12,068 bases of DNA from an uncultured Anaerosacchariphilus sp. (GCA_934402125.1 CAKRTY010000018.1:1-12068); one strand, 5' to 3'. Positions 1 to 7,370 are shown, numbered from the stretch's first letter. Numbers and translations are program-made. Notes: generated by a model not told the origin, from the letters alone.

Positions 1-58
1 GTGGTAGAGCGTTCGGCTGTTAACCGAAATGTCGTAGGTTCGAGCCCTACTCGGGGAG
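1..58 (+). tRNA. tRNA-Asn (GTT anticodon), 5' end cut by the window
   Basis: This is the 3' three quarters of a tRNA. The anticodon stem TTCGG/CCGAA (12-16, 24-28) encloses the loop CTGTTAA, placing anticodon GTT at 19-21 (Asn). The T arm is GTAGG-TTCGAGC-CCTAC (34-50), followed by the acceptor strand TCGGGGA (51-57) and discriminator G58. No CCA is encoded, since the next bases are CTTAAA. The D-arm remnant GGTAGAGC sits at the window edge, so about 14-17 nt, including the 5' acceptor strand, lie outside. Isotype confidence is high because the anticodon loop and T arm are canonical. Confidence 0.96.
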
Positions 59-65
59 CTTAAAA

Positions 66-95
66 ACCCTGTAAGCAATGCTTACAGGGTTTTTT
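66..95 (+). terminator. Rho-independent terminator after tRNA-Asn
   Basis: A perfect stem CCCTGTAAGC/GCTTACAGGG (67-76, 80-89) with a 3-nt loop is followed by six T. The 5' side is preceded by five A, so on the minus strand the same stem is also followed by T and could act as a second stop for fprA. Confidence 0.92.
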
Positions 96-115
96 GCTGC
101 ATAAAAAATGGAGAA

Positions 116-149
116 TAAGACCTCTCAGTTTTAATTCTGAGAGGTCTTA
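116..149 (-). terminator. Hairpin terminator downstream of fprA
   Basis: A perfect 13-bp inverted repeat TAAGACCTCTCAG/CTGAGAGGTCTTA (116-128, 137-149) with an 8-nt loop starts about 20 nt after the fprA stop codon. The T tract on the minus strand is weak (ATTCTCCATTTTTT), so the adjacent tRNA terminator may serve as back-up. The two hairpins separate convergent transcription of tRNA-Asn and fprA. Confidence 0.75.
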
Positions 150-168
150 CTAAAGGATCTAAAATTTC

Positions 169-1320
169 TTAGGAGAGCTCGTCTGCCAGAGCTTCTATCT
201 GCGCGCTGCTGTCCTCGTTCAAAGCAGAGAGGATACGGACATCGGCCTCGGCGTAGGTCAGCTTCTTGCTGCCCTCCAGCAGGTTTTTCATACCCTTTAC
301 GGCTGTCGGCGCCCAGGTACCATTTTCCAAAAAGGCCACGGTACGGTTCTGGTAGCTGCGGTCGGTCAAATGCTCGATGAAATCACGCATAAACGGGAAG
401 ATACTGCCGTTGTAGGTGGTGGTAGCCAATACCAGCTTAGAATACCGGAAAGCATCTCCCACGGCTTCTGCCATGTCGGAACGCGCCAGGTCGTGGACGA
501 TAACGTTGGAGCAGCCCTTCGCATGAAGCTTTTCTGTCAGAAGCTCTACAGCCTTCTTGGTAAGGCCATATACAGAAGTGTAGGCAATTACAACGCCCTC
601 GTCTTCAGCCGTATAGGAAGACCAGGTATCATAGAGATTCAGGTAGTAGCCCAGATTTTCCGTAAGGATCGGTCCATGAAGCGGGCAGATGGTCTGGATG
701 TCCAGTGTAGCGGCTTTTTTCAGTAAGTTCTGTACCTGTACGCCGAACTTGCCGACGATACCGATGTAGTAACGCCGCGCTTCCGCAGCCCAGTCCTCTT
801 CCACGTCCAGAGCGCCGAATTTACCGAAGCCGTCAGCAGAAAACAGAACCTTATCGCAGGTATCGTAGGTGACCATAACCTCCGGCCAGTGAACCATGGG
901 AGCAGCTACAAAGGCCAGAGTGTGTCTGCCGAGGCAGAGCGTATCCCCTTCTTTGATAACAAGCTGTCTGTCAGAAAAGTCTGTGCCAAAGAATTGTTTC
1001 ATCATGGCAAATGCTTTTGCGCTGGATACAACTGTGGTCTTGGGATACTGTTTCATAAATTCGGCGATGTTTGCGGAATGATCCGGTTCCATGTGCTGCA
1101 CAATCAGATAATCCGGATGACGCTCTCCAAGCAGAGCATGGATCTGATCCAGCCATTCCTGTTTGAAACGGGCGTCTACGGTGTCCATAACAGCGATTTT
1201 CTCATCCAGGATAACATAGGAATTATATGCCATGCCATTGGGAACCACATACTGGCCTTCAAAAAGATCTACGTCATGGTCATTAACGCCTACGTATCGA
1301 ATATCTTTGGTAATTTCCAT
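169..1320 (-). CDS. fprA: Flavodiiron protein (FprA-type, class A), O2/NO reductase
   Basis: A 383-aa cytoplasmic flavodiiron protein. The family reduces O2 to water and/or NO to N2O using electrons from rubredoxin or similar donors, and so protects anaerobes. Residues 1-240 form the metallo-beta-lactamase-like diiron domain. All expected ligands are present: the H-x-E-x-D-H motif (H76, E78, D80, H81), H144 in VHWP, bridging D163 in SADGFG and H215 in CPLHGP. From about residue 243 there is a flavodoxin-like FMN domain (AYTSVYGLTKKA phosphate loop, TTTYNGSIFP, ENGTWAP). No rubredoxin or flavin-reductase domain is fused, so it is the minimal class A form and needs a separate donor that is not in this window. 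The frame opens 15 codons earlier (1365), but the start at 1320 is preferred: AAGGAG lies 9 nt before it and the family begins near this Met. It is monocistronic, between a strong terminator and its own promoter. Confidence 0.95.
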   Translation of the reverse strand: MEITKDIRYVGVNDHDVDLFEGQYVVPNGMAYNSYVILDEKIAVMDTVDARFKQEWLDQIHALLGERHPDYLIVQHMEPDHSANIAEFMKQYPKTTVVSSAKAFAMMKQFFGTDFSDRQLVIKEGDTLCLGRHTLAFVAAPMVHWPEVMVTYDTCDKVLFSADGFGKFGALDVEEDWAAEARRYYIGIVGKFGVQVQNLLKKAATLDIQTICPLHGPILTENLGYYLNLYDTWSSYTAEDEGVVIAYTSVYGLTKKAVELLTEKLHAKGCSNVIVHDLARSDMAEAVGDAFRYSKLVLATTTYNGSIFPFMRDFIEHLTDRSYQNRTVAFLENGTWAPTAVKGMKNLLEGSKKLTYAEADVRILSALNEDSSAQIEALADELS

Positions 1321-1365
1321 TTTCTTACACTCCTTTTGCGAAAAATACATTTGAATCGTTGACAT

Positions 1366-1397
1366 GTCAGCCTGCTGACCTGCATAGGTGGATTATA
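1366..1397 (-). promoter_or_regulatory. fprA promoter (extended -10) with palindrome at the start of the leader
   Basis: On the minus strand a perfect TATAAT (1392-1397), preceded by TG one base away (TGCTATAAT), gives an extended -10. No good -35 is seen at 17 nt. Transcription would begin near 1385, leaving a leader of about 65 nt. The leader opens with a perfect 6-2-6 palindrome GTCAGC-CT-GCTGAC (1366-1379), roughly +6 to +19. It is placed like a repressor operator but could also form a small RNA hairpin. Which regulator would bind is unknown. Confidence 0.6.
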
Positions 1398-1422
1398 GCA
1401 TATTTCAGAACAAAATGGATCG

Positions 1423-1476
1423 AAAAAGAGCGCTGCCCGTCACATGTTTTTCAATGTGACAGGCAGCACTCTTTTT
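1423..1476 (-). terminator. Strong terminator of the DUF4190-DUF975 operon
   Basis: A 23-nt near-perfect inverted repeat (1423-1445 and 1454-1476, one internal mismatch plus wobble) has an 8-nt loop. Its core is GCTGCC..GTCACAT/ATGTGAC..GGCAGC, ending in CTCTTTTT on the minus strand. It begins 40 nt beyond the final TGA (1516-1518) of the full-length DUF975 frame, not next to the premature TAA. This supports the longer gene as the ancestral one. It also insulates the fprA promoter. Confidence 0.9.
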
Positions 1477-1515
1477 GAAAGCGGGTTCATAACCTGAAAC
1501 AGAAATGACCGGCTA

Positions 1516-2262
1516 TCAATTCTCGGATTCATCGCCCCGAAGCTCCAGATATACATGCCCCATACTTACATAAAAGTAAGGGCGAATCCATAAGAACGCA
1601 ATTCCCATGGAACCGATACCCAGAAGACACAGAGGCAGGAAGCCGATCCACAGGCGGAGAATACGGGCATACTGGCCGCGCATCAGACGGCGGCTGGTGC
1701 GGAGCGCTTCAGCGGCAGAGCAGTAAGGGTCATCCAGCAGAACAAATTCCGTCAGGCACCAGGGCAGGGAAAATTAAACAGCCGGGATGCAGGCGATAAG
1801 AGCGTAGATAACCATATGTGTCAGCAACTGAAGAACCTCGGCCGACAGATTGGCCAGATCCAGGGAGAGAGGCAGCTTCAGATAACAATACAGCGCAGGC
1901 GCAAACCAGACGAAGGATACCAGGTAACGGAACAGATAAGTCAGGATAAAGGTATCCGGCTGGGTGCGGAAGGCATAAAAGAGAAGACCCGGCTGTATGA
2001 GCGGCTCTTTTTTGCAGAGGGAATAGAGAAAACGAATCAGTCCCACGCCGAGCAGCGCGTTTAACAGGATTACGATCAGGTTCAGAATCCAGAACAGCGC
2101 CTGGTTCAGCGGCAGGGGAGAGGTCCCCAGGCTGGTTGTCTGCAGGATAATCGTCAGAGCCATAGTAAAGAGCGTCAGGCTGATCGTCAGATTCACGGCA
2201 AAAAAGTATTTGCCCTCCAGAGTCATACGGGCCTGACGGCGGATTTCCTTTGGTTTCATCAT
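1516..2262 (-). pseudogene. DUF975 family membrane protein interrupted by one in-frame TAA
   Basis: The frame encodes a multi-pass membrane protein of the DUF975 family (function unknown). It starts MMKPKEIRRQARMTLEGKYF, the basic amphipathic N-terminus typical of the family, after GGGAGG 9 nt upstream. At codon 163 (1774-1776) it meets TAA. The same frame then stays open for 85 codons to a TGA at 1516-1518. That tail carries the family's C-terminal features: a VLLDDPYCSAAEAL segment, TSRRLMRGQ, a hydrophobic helix and FLWIRPYFYVSMGHVYLEL. The restored product would be 248 aa, a usual family length, against 162 aa as read. The truncation removes the last membrane helices. Explanations are a recent nonsense mutation (a Tyr codon TAT/TAC is my guess at the ancestor), a sequencing error or, less likely, readthrough. 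It overlaps the upstream gene by ATGA, so the two are probably translationally coupled. Confidence 0.85.
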
Positions 2263-2678
2263 AATGCGCCACCTCCCGTCATCGGAAGCTGTGTGGACAG
2301 CTGATTGTAAAGATTGGAAATAGCCTGCTGGAGCGCGTCCGGATCCATCAGGGTTTCCAGTCCGAAAAGCTGAATGGCCAGATAGAAGCCAAGCACCAGT
2401 ATAACAGCGGCGATGAGAATGGCAAGGATAGATGCGATCATGCCGCCGACAGCCTTCGGTGACATTCGGTAGCTGTCACCCTTGGAGAGATGGGCAAAGA
2501 GAATGCTCATACAGCCCAAAGGCAGGGCGAAATAGATAAAATAAATGCTGACAACGGAAAGAATAGTCAGCACGCCCAGCACCAGAGACAGGTTCGCCAT
2601 ACGGTTGGGCTTCTTCCGGTAAGGGTTAAAATCCGGCTGTTGAAAGTTTATATTGGGTTGTTCTGTGTTGTAGTCCAT
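2259..2678 (-). CDS. Small DUF4190-like membrane protein
   Basis: A 139-aa protein with a polar, Pro/Asn/Gln-rich N-terminus (residues 1-26) followed by two hydrophobic hairpin-forming segments at about 28-62 and 76-104. The pattern MANLSLVLGVLTIL...LPLGCMSILFAHLSKG...GGMIASILAILIA resembles the DUF4190 type of Firmicute membrane protein. The C-terminal 35 residues are amphipathic and end in TGGGAL. AGGAGG sits 7 nt before the ATG, supporting the start. It is the first gene of a two-gene minus-strand unit and its TGA overlaps the DUF975 start as ATGA. No enzymatic motif is visible and the function is unknown. The pairing suggests both proteins belong to one envelope-related unit, which is inference only. 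Confidence 0.85.
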   Translation of the reverse strand: MDYNTEQPNINFQQPDFNPYRKKPNRMANLSLVLGVLTILSVVSIYFIYFALPLGCMSILFAHLSKGDSYRMSPKAVGGMIASILAILIAAVILVLGFYLAIQLFGLETLMDPDALQQAISNLYNQLSTQLPMTGGGAL

Positions 2679-2699
2679 AAAAAATCCTCCTGAATCAAT

Positions 2700-2728
2700 A
2701 TCATATCATAGACAGAAGGGAAAAACAA
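2700..2728 (-). promoter_or_regulatory. Possible promoter of the DUF4190-DUF975 operon
   Basis: On the minus strand TATGAT (2700-2705, 5/6 match to the -10 consensus) lies 17 nt from TTGTTT (2723-2728, 3/6 match to -35). Transcription would start near 2693, just ahead of the AGGAGG site, giving a very short leader. Overlapping TATGAT copies (also 2705-2710) make the exact start uncertain. It is divergent from the metal ATPase promoter about 50 bp away. Confidence 0.45.
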
Positions 2729-2750
2729 ATTTTTATTAGAAATTATCACC

Positions 2751-2779
2751 TTGACAAGTATCGGAAAATGTGGTTAAAT
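2751..2779 (+). promoter_or_regulatory. Promoter of the metal ATPase gene
   Basis: A perfect -35 TTGACA (2751-2756), a 17-nt spacer and -10 TTAAAT (2774-2779, 4/6) predict a start near 2786. The ATPase start codon follows at 2832, after AAGGAG at 2817-2822. A perfect -35 combined with an operator over the start site (next entry) fits a strong promoter held off by a repressor. Confidence 0.7.
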
Positions 2780-2780
2780 A

Positions 2781-2806
2781 AACACATGAACAGTTAATCA
2801 TATGTA
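2781..2806 (+). promoter_or_regulatory. Candidate ArsR/SmtB-type metal-responsive operator (12-2-12 inverted repeat)
   Basis: Two 12-nt arms, AACACATGAACA (2781-2792) and TAATCATATGTA (2795-2806), are separated by GT. They match as an inverted repeat at 8 of 12 positions. Size, spacing and the TGAACA core agree with the 12-2-12 sites bound by zinc/cadmium sensors of the ArsR/SmtB family, as I recall them from cyanobacterial smt-type operators. The site sits immediately after the -10 and over the predicted transcription start, where a repressor would block initiation until metal releases it. No ArsR-type gene lies in this window, so the regulator would act from elsewhere. Confidence 0.6.
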
Positions 2807-2831
2807 AATATAATTTAAGGAGATAGATACT

Positions 2832-5126
2832 ATGGGAGATATGGAGAAGGAAATCCGGGAGCATGAGCACTGCGGCTGTGGTCATGACCATGAAGAGCAC
2901 GAACACCATCATCATGACCATGAGCATTGTGGCTGCGGTCATGACCATGAAGAGCATGTACATCATCACCGGGAACAGGACGCAGCAGATCCGGAAACTG
3001 TGGACACATCTGCAAATACAAAGGTCTATATCATTGACGGTCTGGACTGCGCCCACTGCGCAGCCAAGGTAGAGGATCGTATCAATCAGGTGCCCGGCGT
3101 CAAAAAGGCAGTTCTTACCTTTGCGACGAAGCAGCTTCGCATTACGGCAGATAATCCGGACGCTCTTATAGATGAAATCCGCCGGGTCAGCGTGGCCCTG
3201 GAACCGGAGGTTACCATTACCGAACGGAATTTTTCTCCGAAAGCTGCTGCGGATAAAACCACAGGAACGGGAAAGGATGAGGAAAAAGAGGAACGCAGAG
3301 AACTGATTTCCATCATCATCGGCGCAGTCCTTTTCGTGGTTGGCGAGGTGCTGAGCCACACCGGCGCTGCTTCGATGGTAACACTGCCTGTATTTATCAT
3401 CGGCTATCTGATTCTGGGCGCAGGCGTCCTTCTGACCGCTGCGAAAAATATTTCCCATGGACAGGTTTTCGATGAAAACTTCCTGATGAGCATTGCCACC
3501 CTGGGCGCGTTCGCCATCGGCATGTACCCGGAGGCCATGGGCGTTATGCTGTTCTACCGTATTGGTGAGTTTTTTGAGCATAAGGCGGTGGAGCGCAGCC
3601 GTACCCAGATCATGGATGCGGTGGATATGCGGCCCGAGGTAGTCAGCCTGGTACAGGGAAATGAAATTAAGGTAATTCCCGCAGAGCAGGCGATGGTGGG
3701 CGACATTCTCATGATTCGCCCCGGCGACCGGATTCCGCTGGACGGCGTGATTGTCGAGGGAGAAAGCCGTCTGGATACCTCCCCCATTACCGGCGAGCCG
3801 GTTCCGGTAGCAGTGAAAGCCGGAGACAGTATTACCTCCGGCTGCGTGAATACCTCCGGACAGCTGAAGATCCGCGTAGAGAAGCCGCTGTCGGAATCCA
3901 TGGTTACCCGGATTCTGGATTCCGTGGAAAATGCGGCCGCCAGTAAGCCGAAGATTGACCGTTTTATCACCCGGTTTTCAAAGGTGTATACACCGGTTGT
4001 GGTAACCCTGGCGCTGGCTACCGCTATCATTCCCTCCCTGGTCAGCGGAAACTGGCACCAGTGGATCTATACCGCGATTACCTTCCTGGTAATGAGCTGT
4101 CCCTGCGCGCTTGTTCTGAGTGTGCCACTGGCTTTCTTCTCCGGTATCGGAGCAGGCTCCAGAAAAGGCATTCTGTTTAAGGGCGGCGTGGCGATGGAAT
4201 CCTTAAGCCATCTGGGCGCTGTGGTAATGGATAAGACCGGTACCGTCACGGAAGGAAATTTCAAGCTTCAGAAAGTAGTTTCCGCAGGAACACTGTCCGA
4301 GGACGACCTGCTCCGTATCGCGGCCAGCTGTGAACAGTATTCGACCCACCCGATTGCGGCCAGCATTGTCGCGGCTGCCCGGGAAAAGGATCTGACCCTT
4401 GCGAAGCCAGTTATGCTGGAGGAAATCGCCGGACATGGCGTCTCCGCTTATCTGCCGGAGGGCAAGGTATTCTGTGGAAATAAAAAGCTGCTGGATAAAA
4501 ATGGAATTGCTATGCATACCCCTGTGGACACCGGTTACGGCTCCGAGGTATTTCTGGCGGTAGACGGCCGTTTTGCCGGATATCTGGTTATCTCAGATAC
4601 CCTGAAGGCAGATACGAAAGCTGCAATTGCCCGTCTGAAGAAAATGGGGCTTCGTACCGTTATGCTGACCGGCGACGCGGAGGAAAGCGCGGAGGCCGTT
4701 GCGAAAATGGCGGGTATCGACGAGGTTCACGCAAAGCTGCTGCCGGAGGATAAGCTGAATATCCTGAAGACTATCCGGGAGCAGAAGGGTACGGTTATGT
4801 TCGTAGGCGACGGAATCAACGACGCGCCGGTTCTGGCAGGCGCGGATGTGGGAGCTGCCATGGGAAGCGGCGCTGACGCGGCTATCGAAGCGGCTGACGC
4901 GGTATTTATGACTTCCAGCATGGAGTCGGTTCCGACCGCCATCGCTATTGCCCGGAGCACCAACCGGATTGCAGTCCAGAACGTGGTATTCGCTCTGGTA
5001 ATCAAGATTGCGGTTATGATTCTGGGTCTTGCGGGACACCCCAATATGTGGATGGCTGTTTTTGCGGACACCGGCGTGGCAATGCTGTGTGTGCTGAACT
5101 CCATTCGAATTTTATATAAGAAGTAA
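2832..5126 (+). CDS. cadA: P1B-type heavy-metal-exporting ATPase (Zn2+/Cd2+/Pb2+ class)
   Basis: A 764-aa inner-membrane pump that exports divalent soft metals using ATP. An unusual N-terminal extension (residues 11-48) has two tandem 19-residue His/Cys-rich units, each starting HEHCGCGHDHEEH. An HMA domain follows with the GLDCAHC metal site (D72, C73, C76); an Asp before the first Cys is a ZntA-like feature favouring Zn/Cd over Cu. Membrane helices begin near 157. The core has the TGEP actuator loop, the transmembrane CPC (C423-P424-C425), phosphorylated D467 in DKTGT, the P1B marker H506-P507, and GDGIND (659-664). K725 (TM7) and D746 in ADTG (TM8) match the zinc-class signature. Copper-class marks are absent. 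It is monocistronic, with a strong promoter, an ArsR-type operator and a terminator shared with tex. Zn versus Cd versus Pb preference cannot be settled from sequence, and zntA would be an equally valid name. Confidence 0.95.
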   Translation: MGDMEKEIREHEHCGCGHDHEEHEHHHHDHEHCGCGHDHEEHVHHHREQDAADPETVDTSANTKVYIIDGLDCAHCAAKVEDRINQVPGVKKAVLTFATKQLRITADNPDALIDEIRRVSVALEPEVTITERNFSPKAAADKTTGTGKDEEKEERRELISIIIGAVLFVVGEVLSHTGAASMVTLPVFIIGYLILGAGVLLTAAKNISHGQVFDENFLMSIATLGAFAIGMYPEAMGVMLFYRIGEFFEHKAVERSRTQIMDAVDMRPEVVSLVQGNEIKVIPAEQAMVGDILMIRPGDRIPLDGVIVEGESRLDTSPITGEPVPVAVKAGDSITSGCVNTSGQLKIRVEKPLSESMVTRILDSVENAAASKPKIDRFITRFSKVYTPVVVTLALATAIIPSLVSGNWHQWIYTAITFLVMSCPCALVLSVPLAFFSGIGAGSRKGILFKGGVAMESLSHLGAVVMDKTGTVTEGNFKLQKVVSAGTLSEDDLLRIAASCEQYSTHPIAASIVAAAREKDLTLAKPVMLEEIAGHGVSAYLPEGKVFCGNKKLLDKNGIAMHTPVDTGYGSEVFLAVDGRFAGYLVISDTLKADTKAAIARLKKMGLRTVMLTGDAEESAEAVAKMAGIDEVHAKLLPEDKLNILKTIREQKGTVMFVGDGINDAPVLAGADVGAAMGSGADAAIEAADAVFMTSSMESVPTAIAIARSTNRIAVQNVVFALVIKIAVMILGLAGHPNMWMAVFADTGVAMLCVLNSIRILYKK
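2862..2975 (+). repeat. 57-bp tandem duplication encoding His/Cys-rich metal-binding units
   Basis: Two adjacent 57-bp copies (about 2862-2918 and 2919-2975) encode 19-residue units, both starting HEHCGCGHDHEEH and followed by a run of His. The copies differ at a few mostly synonymous positions (TGCGGCTGT versus TGTGGCTGC), so they are an older in-frame duplication kept under selection rather than a very recent slip. They lie at the cytoplasmic N-terminus of the metal ATPase. Confidence 0.85.
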
Positions 5127-5137
5127 GGATTACGAAT

Positions 5138-5184
5138 AAAAGAGCTTCTAATTTTCCAGATAAAGGAAAACCGGAAGCTCTTTT
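5138..5184. terminator. Bidirectional terminator between the metal ATPase and tex
   Basis: An outer stem AAAAGAGCTTC/GAAGCTCTTTT (5138-5148, 5174-5184) and an inner stem TTTTCC/GGAAAA (5152-5157, 5165-5170) form one hairpin with a small internal loop. A and T runs flank it so that each strand ends in TTTT. It starts 11 nt after the ATPase stop and 2 nt after the tex stop, so it ends both convergent transcripts. Confidence 0.9.
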
Positions 5185-5186
5185 GT

Positions 5187-7334
5187 CTATTTCACATCTT
5201 TCATGGTCAATGCAATTCTTTTTTTCTGCAGATCTACGCTGAGTACCTTCACGTCCACGATATCGCCCACGCTCAATACCTCCAGCGGATGCTTGATATA
5301 CCGATCGGTAATCTGGGAAATATGTACCAGACCGTCCTGGTGAACGCCGATATCCACGAATACGCCGAAATCGATGACATTTCGCACGGTTCCCTTCAAA
5401 ACCATGCCCGGCTTCAAATCCTTCATTTCCAGTACATCTGTCCGGAGAATCGGCTTCGGCATTTCATCGCGGGGATCCCGGCCAGGCTTCTCCAGCTCCT
5501 TTACAATATCCCGGAGGGTCAGCTCGCCGATTTCCAGCTTCCCGGCCAGGTGCTTATAATCGTGGATTTTTCCGGATAAGCCCCGGATACCGCCCCGGTT
5601 CAAATCCTCCAGGGAATAGCCCATACTGTCCAGAAGCTTTTTCGCGCTTTCGTAGGATTCCGGGTGGACGCTGGTGGCATCCAGGGGATTTTTCCCGCCT
5701 GTGATACGAAGAAAACCGGCGCACTGCTCAAAGGCCTTGGGTCCCAGCTTAGCCACCTTCAGAAGCTCCCGGCGGCTGGTGAAGCGGCCGTTTTCTTCCC
5801 GGTAGGCCACGATATTTTTCGCCAGTGCCTTACTGATACCGGAGACATACTCCAGAAGGGGCGCGGAGGCAGTATTCAGATCCACGCCGACCTTATTGAC
5901 ACAATCCTCCACTACGCCCGACAGGGCCTCTCCCAGCTTCTTCTGATTCATGTCGTGCTGATACTGGCCTACGCCGATGGAACGAGGGTCGATTTTTACC
6001 AGCTCTGCCAGGGGATCCTGCAGGCGGCGGGCGATGGACGCCGCGCTTCTCTGTCCCACGTCGAAGTTAGGGAATTCCTCTGTGGCCAGCTTACTGGCGG
6101 AATAAACGGAGGCTCCGGCCTCATTTACAATGATGTAACGGACGGGGGTGGGAAGCTCCCGGATAAGCTCTACGATAACCTGTTCAGATTCCCGGGAGGC
6201 GGTTCCGTTTCCTACAGAAATCAGGGTAATGCCGTAGCGGGCAATCAGCTTTTTCAGTATAGTTTTTGCCTCCGCAACCTTATTCTGGGGCGCGGTGGGG
6301 TAGATAACGACCGTATCCAGTACCTTCCCGGTGGCGTCCACGACAGCCAGCTTACAGCCGGTACGGAAGGCCGGATCCCAGCCCAGCACCACCTGTCCCA
6401 CGATGGGCGGCTGCATCAGAAGCTGCTGCAGGTTCTTTCCGAATACCCGGATAGCGCCGTCCTCGGCTTTCTCCGTCAGTTCATTTCGAAGCTCCCGCTC
6501 AATGGAGGGGGCAATCAGGCGGTGATAGCTGTCTGCGATAACGGCCTTCAGAACCGGCGTAGTATGGGGATTGTCCCGCAGGATAACCTTCTTTTCCAGA
6601 TAACGCAGAATCCGTTCCTCCGGCGCCTCGATACGGACGGTCAGTATCTTTTCCGCTTCGCCGCGGTTCAGGGCCAGTATCCGGTGTCCGGCAGCCTTTT
6701 TCACCGGCTCCTCATAGTGGTAGTACATCTCGTAGACGCTTTGTGTCTTCTCGTCCTTGGCCTCAGACAGAAGCTGTCCCTCGTCAAAGGTAGCCTTCCG
6801 GATATAGGTTCGGTAATCCGCCTCATCGGAAATGGCCTCTGCCAGAATATCTCCGGCTCCGGCAATGGCCTCCTCTGTGGTCAGCACTCCCTTTTCTTCC
6901 GAGAGATAAGCGGCAGCCTCTTCAGCCAGCGGTTTTCCTGTCTGCTGCAGGCGAAGGATATCGGCCAGTCCCTCCAGCCCCTTTTCCTTTGCGATGGTTG
7001 TCCGGGTGCGTCGCTTGGGCCGGTAGGGACGATACAGATCATCCACAGCCACCAGGGTCTCAGCCGCCAGAATCTGATTCTTTAATTCTTCTGTCAGCTT
7101 GCCCTGTTCCTCGATACTTCCCAGCACCTGATTTTTTTTATCCTCCAGACCCCTCAGGTAGGTCAGACGCTCGTACAGGCTGCGCAGCACCTCGTCATTC
7201 AGGGAGCCGGTGGCTTCCTTTCTGTATCTGGAAATAAATGGAATTGTATTTCCTTCGTCGATGAGTTTGACCGCAGCCTCTGTCTGCCAGAGCTGGACGC
7301 CAAGCTCCCCGGTTAATTTTTTTAGGATGTCCAT
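5187..7334 (-). CDS. tex: Tex-type RNA-binding protein (S1 domain, YqgF-like fold)
   Basis: A 715-aa cytoplasmic protein of the Tex/YdcI family, nucleic-acid-binding proteins linked to transcription and RNA metabolism. The family is highly conserved and usually about 720 aa, so this copy is full length. Layout: N-terminal helical Tex_N region (1-190, with NTIPFISRYRKEATGSL and DDLYRPYRPKRRTR); YqgF/RNase H-like domain from about 315 (GWDPAFRTGCKLAVVD); helix-hairpin-helix segment about 485-560 (VGVDLNTASAPLLEYVSGI, NGRFTSRRELLKV); and C-terminal S1 domain about 640-712 (GMVLKGTVRNVIDFGVFVDIG, DGLVHIS). The frame is open back to 7445, but the Met at 7334 is preferred: AGGAGG lies 8 nt before it and MDILKKLTGELGV is the family-type start. 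It is transcribed alone, divergent from folC and convergent with the metal ATPase. Confidence 0.96.
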   Translation of the reverse strand: MDILKKLTGELGVQLWQTEAAVKLIDEGNTIPFISRYRKEATGSLNDEVLRSLYERLTYLRGLEDKKNQVLGSIEEQGKLTEELKNQILAAETLVAVDDLYRPYRPKRRTRTTIAKEKGLEGLADILRLQQTGKPLAEEAAAYLSEEKGVLTTEEAIAGAGDILAEAISDEADYRTYIRKATFDEGQLLSEAKDEKTQSVYEMYYHYEEPVKKAAGHRILALNRGEAEKILTVRIEAPEERILRYLEKKVILRDNPHTTPVLKAVIADSYHRLIAPSIERELRNELTEKAEDGAIRVFGKNLQQLLMQPPIVGQVVLGWDPAFRTGCKLAVVDATGKVLDTVVIYPTAPQNKVAEAKTILKKLIARYGITLISVGNGTASRESEQVIVELIRELPTPVRYIIVNEAGASVYSASKLATEEFPNFDVGQRSAASIARRLQDPLAELVKIDPRSIGVGQYQHDMNQKKLGEALSGVVEDCVNKVGVDLNTASAPLLEYVSGISKALAKNIVAYREENGRFTSRRELLKVAKLGPKAFEQCAGFLRITGGKNPLDATSVHPESYESAKKLLDSMGYSLEDLNRGGIRGLSGKIHDYKHLAGKLEIGELTLRDIVKELEKPGRDPRDEMPKPILRTDVLEMKDLKPGMVLKGTVRNVIDFGVFVDIGVHQDGLVHISQITDRYIKHPLEVLSVGDIVDVKVLSVDLQKKRIALTMKDVK

Positions 7335-7370
7335 AGGGTATTCCTCCTGTTTTTGTGTTCGCTGTCCTTT

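Noticed and set aside
1321..1365. Upstream start for fprA adding 15 residues
   Set aside because: The extra codons include the ribosome binding site (AAGGAG) of the downstream ATG and do not resemble the family N-terminus.
1730..2272. 180-codon frame overlapping the DUF975 gene in another frame
   Set aside because: It reads the same DNA as low-complexity Pro/Ser/Arg-rich protein. The 2262-start frame has the ribosome site, the ATGA coupling and DUF975 features, so this is an out-of-frame shadow and not evidence of a frameshift.
2736..3581. 281-codon minus-strand frame over the metal ATPase 5' end and its promoter
   Set aside because: Its odd Met/His-rich composition is the complement of the His-repeat DNA. 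It crosses the ATPase promoter and operator and has no start signal.
5664..7085. 473-codon open frame on the plus strand, antisense to tex
   Set aside because: It lies wholly inside tex, lacks a ribosome binding site and shows no recognisable domain. The codon structure of tex leaves the opposite frame open. The tex reading has complete family motifs.
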